Of a DNA stretch of 64,000 nucleotides, positions 50,453 through 60,200 are shown in pieces (within the stretch, counting starts at the first letter, position 1; every line of letters starts with the position of its first letter). This DNA is from Rhea pennata. Its lineage: Eukaryota > Chordata > Aves > Rheiformes > Rheidae. The stretch covers positions 28,887,083-28,951,082 of the forward strand of contig NC_084671.1 of the NCBI RefSeq assembly GCF_028389875.1, written 5' to 3'. The translations under genes and the position numbers were made by a program. The notes beneath the pieces are model-generated. The model was given only the letters and a program-made list of their open reading frames with translations, was not told where the DNA came from and searched no databases.

Positions 50453-50595
50453 AGGAATTAGCTCTGTTGGTTAGAGTGTGGCACTAATAATGCCAAGGTC
50501 GTGGGTTTGAGCCCCGTACGGGCCACTCGTTCGAGGGTCGGACTAGATGATCTACAGAGGTCTCTTCCAACCCTACCAGTTCTATGATTCTATGG
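50453..50595 (+). mobile_element. tRNA-Ile-headed SINE with CR1 3' tail, copy B
   Basis: The head (about 50453-50524) reads GGAATTAGCTCTGTTGGTTA followed by GAGTGTGGCACTAATAATGC, so the anticodon loop CTAATAA is closed by GGCA/TGCC. A B-box GGGTTTGAGCCCC and CGTACGGGCCA follow. The tail reads GTCGGACTAGATGATCTACA, then GAGGTCTCTTCCAACC, and ends GTTCTATGATTCTATGG. It has the same architecture as the element at 14056-14214, with a shorter spacer. In both copies three CpG sites of the tRNA are TpG. Confidence 0.9.
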
Positions 50596-51116
50596 CTAGC
50601 AAAGGGGACAAAGACAAACTTGGATGTTCATTGGGAATTGCTTAGCCCTGCTCAGGTGCATTAGGAAGCTGCTACACTTCTTGGTACAGCTTAATACCAC
50701 AGGCACTACAGAAGAGAACCATTTCAAGGGCCTATTAAAATTGTGGCTGATGGCCAGCACACGTGCACAAATTGAAGCAAGGTGCAGTATTGAACAGCAT
50801 GACAAAGAAAGGAGCTCACGTCACTCCTCTGCTAGGTCTAGGAGCTGAGTTTGGCAGGTCTTTTGCAATCAGCATGAAAACAGGCTGCAAGAAAAGGTCC
50901 ATCCAAGGTCTCTTCCAACCTGGTGGTAGAGCATTTCCAGCAGGTCTGCTTCTGCTGCCCTCAGGCCTCCTGACATGAAAACAAAATAGGGGGTCTCAAA
51001 GCTGGTAGGTGCCCCAGCTGAGCTTGCTTTGGCCAATTGAGAAAAGTAAGGATCAGCCAGTATCTGGTGCCAACACCAAAGTGACAGGGCAGTTGCAGGG
51101 TATTTGAGCTTGTTTT

Positions 51117-51222
51117 CTCACAGAATTGCATAGAATGGTGGAAGCTGGAAGGGACCTCTGGAGATAATCTAGTCCAACTCCCCTGCTCAAGCAGGGAAGA
51201 GTTCATTCTCAAGCCTGTCTGG
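51117..51222 (-). mobile_element. CR1 LINE 3'-end fragment (reverse)
   Basis: TCACAGAATTGCATAGAATG, then GGAAGGGACCTCTGGAGATA, ATCTAGTCCAACTCCCCTGC and TCAAGCAGGG form the reverse complement of the CR1 terminus. Confidence 0.9.
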
Positions 51223-52427
51223 AAAAAAAAACTCTTGAAACAAGTGAATCAATCCCTTCTGGACCAGCCCTGCAATACACGGGCTGGTTTCCTCAGCTTA
51301 GATAAGTTGGGCCCACAGCTTTGTCCCCTACCCACATCCTTCAGCTCACTGCCAAGACCCCATTGCTTTTCAAGGACTTTTCCATTCCTGAAAAGGAGAC
51401 ATACAGGAGGCCAGTAAGCAGGTGAGCACACCACTTCCAGTGGCTCTTGAAGGAGCTTTCATCTTCAGGTGCCAGAATTTGAGAGGTCCAGACCAGCAAG
51501 CCTGCAGTATGCTTCGTCTTGGCATCAACTTGCACCCTACTTGATGTCCTTGTCACAACTGGCCAACTCGGGGCCTCGTAGGCCAACACTGTTGGGATTG
51601 GAGATGCACTTTCAGGCATAGCTGGAGGAGGCTGTGCACTCTGCTTTGCAGGACCACTGCGCCAGGCAGAGCTACGAGAAAGCCCCCACTGGAGTCAAGA
51701 TACTCAGGTGACAAGGGTAAGAACCAGGTTTTATCGACGTATCAGCAGCTGCTTATTCAGCTCCTTCTCTGTTAAAAACCCAAAGGAAAACCGCAAAGGA
51801 GAGCAATGTCCTAAGCTCTTCTGTGCCCTTGGTGAGGAGGAAGTCAGCGCGGGTGCTGGCGCGAGGGCTCAGGTTTCCAGGAGATGACTGAAAGGAACAG
51901 ACGCTACTATACGTACCAGCTGAAAAGCTCTCAGGAAAAAGCAATATTAAATTGCAAACAGCCAGAAAGGAAGCACCCCTGTTCGCGAGTGGATCCTCTC
52001 TCCGGACATTGCTTTGGGAAAGCCATGGCAACACCGAGGCCAGCTGGTGTAAGGGAAGAGGGGTGGAAAGGGGGTTTGGGCTTGAGCATCCATCCAGTTT
52101 CAGCTCCTCTGAAGGATGCAGGGATCCTTCACAGCTCCGCTTCTGCCCGCGCCCCCCGAACCGCACGCAGCAGGGCCAGAGGCTCCCGTGTTTCTAGCCT
52201 AGGGATCCTACCCACTCAGGACAGCCCAGGAGACTCGGTTGTTCTCTTAAATGCTGACCACAGACATCCTTCTGCCCCCAACAGCAGGTTGCCTGGCCTC
52301 CCTCCACCCTCCCGGGACTCCCCAGCTCTCCCACCATTACGAGAAGATGACCCAGTCCAGATACCACCTAATGACACACCCAAAACATCAGGCAGAGCGG
52401 GCAGGGACTGAACAGAAAGCAAGATCC

Positions 52428-52433
52428 TTTATT
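52428..52433 (-). terminator. ETV5: Candidate ETV5 polyadenylation signal AATAAA
   Basis: On the - strand the sequence reads TGTACAATAAAGGATC. It lies about 1.58 kb past the stop codon and is the most plausible canonical signal. Confidence 0.6.
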
Positions 52434-53215
52434 GTACACAGTACAGAATGTAATGCAGCTTTGCAGGAGATACATGGCCCTGCTCAGGTAAAGATTATTT
52501 TGACTCAATCCTCAGATTAACCCCTTCTGCACTGTAGACCTGCCGCACGGAACAAACACAAAAAAAAAAAAAGAAGGAAAAAAAAAAAAAAAGAAAATCT
52601 ATCCCCAAGGTGCAGTTTCCCACCATCGAATGCTTCCTGGCTGTACAGGCCACTTTATACATCACAGAGAGAATAACCAAGTCTACCAAGGGTTAATCTT
52701 CATACTTTCAAAGGGAAAAAATAAAATCATTCCAAAAAAAAAAAAAAAAGAAGAAACCCCAAACAAAGCTAAAACTAAGGAGGAGAAAAAAATTCCTATA
52801 CAGCATTTACAACAAAAACATGTAGCCTTTTTGTTTTGTTTTTTTTTTCCAGGAGGGATGCAGATATGTATATATGAGTGGTAGGAGTGTTAGGGAGCAC
52901 AGCGGGGAGGGCACAGGACCTGGAAGGGGAGTGGGGTACGTTAACGTGGGACTACCCAGCGCTCCCGCCCCGTCTGTACAGCCCGAGCGACGAGGGAAGC
53001 AAAGCCGAGCCGTCCAACGCGGTTCGGTCTCCGAGCGGTGAAACGGAGCGGACCGGCTAACTTCGTCCCGGCGAGGCCGCGCTCCGAGCTCTGCGGGCGC
53101 CCCGGGGAGGAAAAAGGTGGTAAGGGAAGGCGGAGCAGCTGGCAGGGTGGCCCCAGCAGGTCCCCACCACCACCACCACAGGGCTCTTGCACTGCCTGCC
53201 ACCCCCTGTCTGCCA

Positions 53216-53216
<1 letters not shown>

Positions 53217-53251
<35 letters not shown>
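53217..53251. repeat. A35 homopolymer (T35 in ETV5 mRNA sense)
   Basis: Uninterrupted run of 35 A inside the ETV5 3' UTR. Homopolymer length in an assembly is uncertain. Confidence 0.9.
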
Positions 53252-53254
<3 letters not shown>

Positions 53255-53425
53255 TACAAAAATCAGTTTAGAAGTTTTCCTAAAACATCCAAAAAAATTG
53301 AGGGCGGGAAGAAGGGAGATAACTACTGCCACCATCGTCTCCCCTGAAATTAAATCCATCGCGCGCAGCCTCGCAAGAGGAGGAGAAGTGACAGGGATGC
53401 GGAAAGGACATGGGGGGGAGGTTGG

Positions 53426-53460
<35 letters not shown>
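53426..53460. repeat. Second A35 homopolymer
   Basis: A second run of exactly 35 A, starting 209 bases after the start of the first, also within the ETV5 3' UTR. Confidence 0.9.
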
Positions 53461-53462
<2 letters not shown>

Positions 53463-54009
53463 GTTGTATCAAAGAACAATGCTTACTGGGGACAACTGTC
53501 CGGCGGGTAGGATTTTGCGGAGGAAGCGGCCGGGAGGCTCCTGCGGGCCAGGGCTCCCCTCCCAAAACGCAGCCGGCGTCTGTGCAAATCAAAGCCCTTT
53601 CCAACGCCCGAGGCAGCTACGCGTATCGGGATCGACGCAAAGCGGATTGTCGTGACGGTCCGGCGCGGAGGTGCGCGGGCTCGACCAGTCCCGCGGGCGC
53701 TGCTGGAGCAGGGGATTTGGGGTTTAACCCCCCCCCTTTCCGTCTCCCCCCAAAACCGTCTCGCCGATGGGCAGTCCTACGCACTAGCCCTTGGACAGGA
53801 AGGTGGGGAAGTCGACGGTGACGGTCACCGGCCGTTTTAGATTCCTCCAATTGCGCTTAAAGGCCAGTTTGCGCGTGCGCGCAGGCGTTTTGCTTGCATT
53901 TTTTCTTTTAATATATATAGGAACAGCAAAATATATTCTTTATAAAATCATTGCCCTTGCTTGCCCAAACTGGATTTGCTAGTGCTAGCTGCTCCGCTGG
54001 CTGGCAAAG

Positions 54010-54231
54010 TCAGTAAGCAAAGCCCTCCGCGTAGGGAAGGCCGCCGCAGTGATCCATCTCCAGGAGGTACGCCGGGCTGTCCTCGAAGTGCGTCAGCGGC
54101 AGGGTGTCGTCTTCGGTGACGTGGCAGTCGGGCTCCGCTTTCAGGAACGGGCGCTGATTGTCGGGGTAAGCCATGGAAAAGAGGGCGTCGGGGTCGCAGA
54201 CGAACTTATACACGTACCGCTCGCCGGCCAC
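54010..54231 (-). CDS. ETV5: ETV5 terminal coding exon
   Basis: The acceptor GCTTTCAG precedes GTGGCCGGCGAGCGG. It encodes [20 protein letters not shown], which completes the ETS domain, and the acidic C-terminal tail [19 protein letters not shown], ending LPYAEGFAY before TGA at 54012-54010. Confidence 0.97.
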   Translation of the reverse strand: MAGERYVYKFVCDPDALFSMAYPDNQRPFLKAEPDCHVTEDDTLPLTHFEDSPAYLLEMDHCGGLPYAEGFAY

Positions 54232-57200
54232 CTGAAAGCACAGAGGCATAAAGGTGGTGAACGTGGTGGTGGAGATGGTGGTGGAGGTGCCTCCTCTGCA
54301 AGAGGCAGCAAGTGGGACTGAATTGTCTTGGTCCCCCCCTCCAAAAAAGGATATTTTAATGAGTGCTCGGGCTCTGCTGAACTAGCCTGGGTAGGGGAGA
54401 AGGGGGGTGTTCGTGCAGCCCAAGCGCCAAGTCTGTGGTGGGACTTGGTTTGCCATCCAACATCACCTCCCTGACCCCATAAACAGTGCTCTTTCCAAGT
54501 GTGTTTAAAATAAATAAATAAAGAAAGAAAGAAAGAAAGAAAGATATTAAGAAAGAACCAAAGAACTGGACCTAAGCTACACCCAAATGAGTGTAACGCA
54601 GCTCTCCTATCCCTCTCACCCTAGTACTGTGGGGGAACCGGAAAAGCCCTGGGATGACCTACACTTGGGTTAGGTCCTCCCCTGCCCTGTCTCACGCGCT
54701 GGGGTGACCGGGGGTGACTGTCACCCTGCTGCGAGGTGCCCCTGCCCCCGGCTTTGCAGCGGGGCAGGAAGCAGAATCACCTTCTGCATGATGCCCTTCT
54801 CGTAGTAGTAGCGTAGAGACCGGCTGAGCTTATCGTAGTTCATGGCGGGCCGGTTCTTCTGGATCCCCCAGCGGCGCGCTACCTGGAGAGAGAAAGGAAA
54901 TGGCCGGGAAAGCTCAAGCTGTCATCTGGACATTGACCTTCTATAAATAAAATCAAGAACTGTGGAATATCTGATAGATCAGAAACACGTGATAGTGGCT
55001 TGTTTCTAGTGGTTGGACCAACCCACACTTCTTTGGGGGGGGGGGAAGGGAAGGGAGGAGGTGAAAAAACCCAGCAGATATCCACGTGCTCCCCACACAT
55101 CCACACCAATGCAGTGCCATTACCTACCCAGGGAGAGACCCATGAGGTTTCGGTGAGCTAACTGCAATAAAATCCAGCCCCAGGCACTGGAAAGACCCAA
55201 AGCTGGATGCCCGGCCTCAAAAGCAGGACACCTGGTCTGGGGGATCTCCTACAGCAGCTGAATTTTGCACGCTGCCTTTTTCACCTCACGTAGCAAAGAA
55301 ACTGGACACAAGACACCCGCTCAGGACAGGAATGATTCTTCTGCTCCTCAACTACGTAACGGAGAGATAAGCTGGCGCAAACAGGGAGAGACAAACGTGA
55401 ATTTAGGGTTGTCCTGTGGTTTCCTGCACCAGGACCCTACAGTGCGGGTACAACACAGCCAAGAGCACATTCTCCTTCTGGAGCCGGGTCCTGATGGGCA
55501 CGGCAGACGCTGCTCTTCCCCAGTGCAAAGCAAGCGTGCTGAAAGGCCAGAGCCTGGCGGATTCATCTCAAGCAAAGGAGACGAGCACCAGCAAAGCCCC
55601 ACTGAGCTAAGGCATGTGCTGGTACCACTGGTTGCAAAAGCATCAGTGCGAATCACTCCTTCCTCTCCCTAAATAAGGTGACCACAGCCTGGGGTCCAGC
55701 TCCCCACGGGTGTGCTTGCTGCACGGCAGACGCCCCCACAGCCCCTTGAAAAGCTGGCCTGCTCCAAAAGGCAATAAAAACATGATTGTTGCTAAAGCAG
55801 TTCCAGATTCGAGTGCAGCCTGCCACAATGCAGACAGTGCTAAACTGGAGACCTAATCAAAAGACATTTGATTAGGGGGCCCTGCCAAAAAAGCAGTTTC
55901 AAAACCACAATTTCCATGCACAGTGTAACAGATATTATGGGCAATTACCCACAATGTGTAGCTCAGCGCTACAGCTGGTTTCAATTACTTCCCAAACAGC
56001 TCCTTCCTCTGTGTCACCCTGAAAAAACGCTGCACAGCTCCACACACCGCTTCCAGGGAGGGACCTATGAAGCTCAGTGCAACACCAGCTCAAAGCCACC
56101 AGCGAAACCACTGGTGGCGGGGGTGGGAGCCAATTGCAAAAAACACACGTAAGAGTGGTTTTGGGTGAGGGAGATGTGACCAAAGAGCTCCTCTTGGGCG
56201 GATCTTTACAAAAGGTCCAGCAGCAAAGGTGGAGGCAATTCAACAAGCTGCTTTCAAGGAGCTTGGTGGTGGGTGGGGTCACCATGAAGCTGCGGCTGCC
56301 CTCAGCTATAAGCAGAGAGAAACTCGTGCAGGACACAGGGTGGACAGATTGGGTCTCCTGGGAATTGCCCCCTTTCAGAGGTAAGACACATTCCCAAGCC
56401 TGGAAGCCAGTGCCACTGGGAGAAACCCTGAAAAACAACCTTACATGGGATGGAGCATGGCTGTGGCTGATGGGGGACGCAAGCCATGCCAACACCGCCA
56501 AATTTTTGGTGGCTGGACCTGGACCTGAAGCTGCCCAGGTGTGCTGGGAGCAGAAGTTTTTCCCTGCAAAGCTGCTGAGACAGGGAAAGAGACACTGGCA
56601 GCGAAGAAAAACCAAAAGGTGCATTTCAACAGCTGTTTGGGTGCAGATGGATTGCTGGCTTTTCCCACTCACCCCCAAACAGCTCAAAAGCCACTGAGAG
56701 AACAGGACACATGCCTCACATCAAATGCGAGTGTAGTCTTTCCTGCAGAAGCAATACTGGTCACAGAAATCTTTGTTAGGCAACTGGGTTCTGGGATTTA
56801 TTCTTTCCCATCTGAAAGCCACTCTGCCCCTCACAACTGGATTTCAGCCTCTTCTAGCTTGCTGGGGAAGATGTGGAGAGCCGGCTTGATGCCTAGCTCC
56901 TGCTGGCTATCCTCTCACGGCCAAGACCCCTCCAGACACCAACCCCAGCTCCAGGCTTTGCCCTGGCTCCAGTACCCAGGGCAGTAGGGCAGAGCCAACC
57001 ATCCCTGGTCCACCACTCCTGAAGTCCACCACCACCCCAGGCTGGTACCACCCATACCTCTTCAGGCTCGATCAGCTTGAACTCCATGCCCCGGCCCGTC
57101 CAGGCAATGAAGTGGGCATTGGCAGGGTCATCCAGCAGCGTGACGAGGAACTGCCAGAGCTGCAGTGAGCCACGGCGCTGGTATGGAGGGCCCTCGCGGT

Positions 57201-60200
57201 ACATGGTGGGCTCCTGCTTCACTTTGCCTGCTTCCGGAGAGACACGGGTGCTTCAGCCACGCTGCTGGCATCGGGAGCCCCCTTCCCCATAGGGCCATCT
57301 TGTCGGCCTCGGCTCTACAGCTGGGTGCAGAGCCCAGCCCCAAACCTCCCTCCATTGGCTTGCCCCATGCCTCACCCCACCTCCCATCTTAGCTTCTCAC
57401 CCTCCAGTCTCTCCGGTACCACGCACGTGTCATCAAAATACAATCGTGTGTCCTTCTCATACGAAAATCCTAGGAGGAGAAGACCATCAGTCAGCACGGG
57501 GACCCACCATCGTCCCAGCCAGACCCATCACCAAGCTGCAAACAAGCATGGCCGAATCCAGCAGGGAAAGCAACTGGTCCCAGTCTGCCAAGAGGAAGGG
57601 CAAAGGCTGGACTGGAGGAAGACCTGCCGCAAGCTGGGGGAGATGCTGGGCGCACTCACCATCGTGGCTGCTGGGGAAGATGCCCCCTCCTCTCATGTAC
57701 GAGGACTGGCAGTTAGGCACTTCTGCAAGGCAGACGAAGGAGGGCCTGTTAAGCCTCGCGGCACGGTCCGATCTGACCGGGGTTGCCTGGTGGGTCTCAC
57801 CTGGGCGCTCAGCTGCCCCTCCCAGGTGAGAAACCCATCAGCTCTTCTCCTTACACCCTCATCCCTTTGCTCAAGACACCATAACTCTTCTCCTCCGAGC
57901 AACACGTCCCTCCCTGTGCCAGCCTGGGCCACCACAGCCTTGCCGTGGGTGCAGACCCCAAGCTGCCCATGTCTCAGAGAGCAAAGGCTGCTCCAGCCAC
58001 CTTGGACGGCGGGGCCCAAGTCGGCTCAGCTTTCCACCGAGCAGAGCGCATTATTTGGGCCACGCGGGGGGCCCAGCAACACTGGGGGTGGGGAGCAGGG
58101 TGGGATGGGGGATGTGTGGGGGGGAAGGATGCGCGCAAAACTTGTGCCCGTCTCCTCCTCCCCCACCCCTCTCCAGCGCCATCTGCTCCGCCGCGCCGCT
58201 AGCAGCCCTGCTCCAGCCCGAGGTCACGGTGGTATTTTTAGGCCCTAAGGCGATTAGGGGATTTTTCCGTGATGCCAGCGGGCTTCGGCGCAAAGGGCCG
58301 GAGAGCAGGGCCGAGGAGGGGGAAGGGGGATCCGGCCCACATGCCACGGCATCTGGCGAACGCCTTCTTCATCCCTCCATCCCCGCCGTGGGAAGAAAAA
58401 GGAGAAAGAGGAGGAAGAAACACAAGGGCTGCTCGGCGTCGGGGCGTGATACCGACCTGAGTCGATGCAGTAATCCCTGGGCTCCTGCTTAATGCCCACG
58501 GGGGCCCGGAAAGAGGGCCCGGGGGGGCCGGGCAGGCCGGCAACCCCCTGCTCGTAGAGCGGGTCGTGGTACTCCTGCTTGAATCCCTGAGCGGGCTGGG
58601 GGGCGGCGGCGGGCAGGCCGGGCTCCGAGAGCTGCCGCTGGTAGACGGGGCGGCTGTCGCCGGCGAGGCCGGGCTGCGGCGGGAAGGGGTGGCAGGGCTC
58701 GGACATCTGCCTCTGAAACCTGGCGGGGAAAGGTAGGAGAAGGGAGGAAAACCCCATGGAGAGGGCGCCCGCTTGCCACCGGGTGCTGTCACCCCCGGGA
58801 GACCCAGCGGCTCGTCCCCACAACCCCTTGAAAGGCCATCTCCGCCGACCGCCGTCGCCATTTGGCTTTGTAACCGGATCGCTCCCAGCTGACGGCCGGG
58901 GATTACTCCGTTTCCGCTCCGTGGCCTGCTGCCCTTCCCGAGTGAAACTCTAGCACCACGCCGGCATGGCCGTTCCCCGCCGGCCGGCCCTCGGCATAGC
59001 TCGCAGGTCACCCGGAGCCGGGTGCCCCGGCCTGCTCGGCCGTGGGATGCTCATCTCTGCAGGCCTCCACTGAGGCTCATCCCCGTGGTTTCTGCTGGGG
59101 TGGACGAGGAGCTTCAGCCTTGACCCAAAGGCTGGGAGCAAAAAATAACTCCAATCCGTGCCGTTTACGGCGCATCCCTGATATCCGGATCTCCAGCTGC
59201 CCCGTGTCGTGGCCGCAGCACCCAAATCCCTGCATGCTTGCACACAAGCCTGGTGGAACTTGTCTCCAGAGGTCATTGCCCACAGCTTGGCACCCCAGGG
59301 AGCAGCTATGGACCTGTCCCTCAACCTGATGGCTGAAGGTCGCCTCTGGGAGCTCGTGAGCGCTCCACAGGCCGGAAGAGCAAGCCTGCAGCCACTTCCT
59401 GGCCCGGCAGAGCTCATTCTGGAGAGCACTAAACCTGAGGCAGATGGGAAAGAGCACGGGCAGGAGCCTCGTGCCGCAGCAGGGTTTCGCACATGCGGTG
59501 GCCCTTGCTGCCATCATCTTGTGTGAGGCGCCTTGCCGAAGGGTCTGCGCGGGCCCTCGCTGGCAGCTGAGAAAGGCCAGGGTGAGCAGGAGCCCCAAAC
59601 CCCATTATAGCAGGGAGTCATCTCATGAGGAAGAGCCAAGGGATCCCAGCAGGAAGTGGCAAGTCTTACGACAAATCCGGATATAATAATAAAAAAAAAA
59701 TTACAAGCCCTGCAGTTTTCCTGCATCTCAGCTTCTAGCAGAAGCAAGAAACAATGTTGCCTGCCAGGAAAAGCAGAAGTGAGGGACAGGCGGCATCACG
59801 TGGCAGAGGCGAAGCCCTGACTGCACAAGCACGTTCACACTTGGCTTCTAGGGCAACGCACAAAAGAGCCTTCCAAGGAACCAAGTCAGCTCGGGGAAAA
59901 GCACCGAAATGCTGAGTTCGGAAAGGATCCTACGTCTGCAGAAAGCGAGCGGAAGCTGCTGTCAGAAGAAACAGCGGAGGACCCCACGCATGAGACCAGA
60001 TCAAAAAAGGTCAAGGGCTACTCAAGACCGAGTCCTGGCTTTCGCGCTTCAGCTGTGGAGGTGAAAGGAATCGCCCAGTCCATGGTCCCTGCAAAGGGAC
60101 ACATCCTTGCCCATGCTTTAACAGGGCAACTAGCAGTTATCCCCTTCAGGCCCTGCAGCACTGGCTTCTGCAAGCTCCCAGATGGCAGCATCTGGCACGT

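Larger units (their letters stand above)
38855..52409. other. Intergenic DNA up to the ETV5 3' end
   Basis: About 13.6 kb with no functional gene that I can recognise. It contains a CpG-richer patch near 41600-41830, an ancient CR1 remnant at 44865-45215, simple repeats at 47702-47750 and 49178-49230, CR1 remnants at 50060-50130 and 51117-51222, and a second tRNA-Ile/CR1 SINE at 50453-50595. Open frames of 120-175 codons on both strands look like chance. Confidence 0.55.
52410..54009 (-). other. ETV5: ETV5 3' untranslated region (predicted)
   Basis: This spans from the ETV5 stop codon to the candidate poly(A) signal at 52428-52433. It contains two A35 runs on + (T35 in the mRNA) at 53217-53251 and 53426-53460. 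Further A-rich stretches lie at 52559-52595 and 52734-52752, with two CpG-rich blocks at about 52955-53110 and 53480-53880. The GC-rich sequence and homopolymers may confuse assembly here. Its 3' limit is inferred. Confidence 0.65.

Noticed and set aside
50893-50925. AAGGTCTCTTCCAACCTGGT, CR1-like piece
   Set aside because: Too short and lacking the neighbouring GGACTAGATGA block; may be a remnant but cannot be supported.
21851-52409. Endogenous retrovirus or LTR in the intergenic interval
   Set aside because: No paired LTRs, primer-binding site, or gag/pol motif was found; the only exact direct repeat is 56 bases long and not LTR-like.
51884-52411. 175-codon open frame on the + strand just beyond the ETV5 3' end
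   Set aside because: Ser/Pro/Arg-rich low-complexity translation without domains; probably chance.
55935-56697. Overlapping open frames of 250 codons (-) and 206 codons (+) in an ETV5 intron
   Set aside because: Both strands are open at once and neither translation has recognisable domains, so this is most likely due to scarce stop codons.
57325-58248. 307-codon open frame on the + strand
   Set aside because: It lies antisense to ETV5 exons and GC-rich introns, has low-complexity Pro/Ser composition and resembles no protein; long chance frames are expected in such GC-rich DNA.
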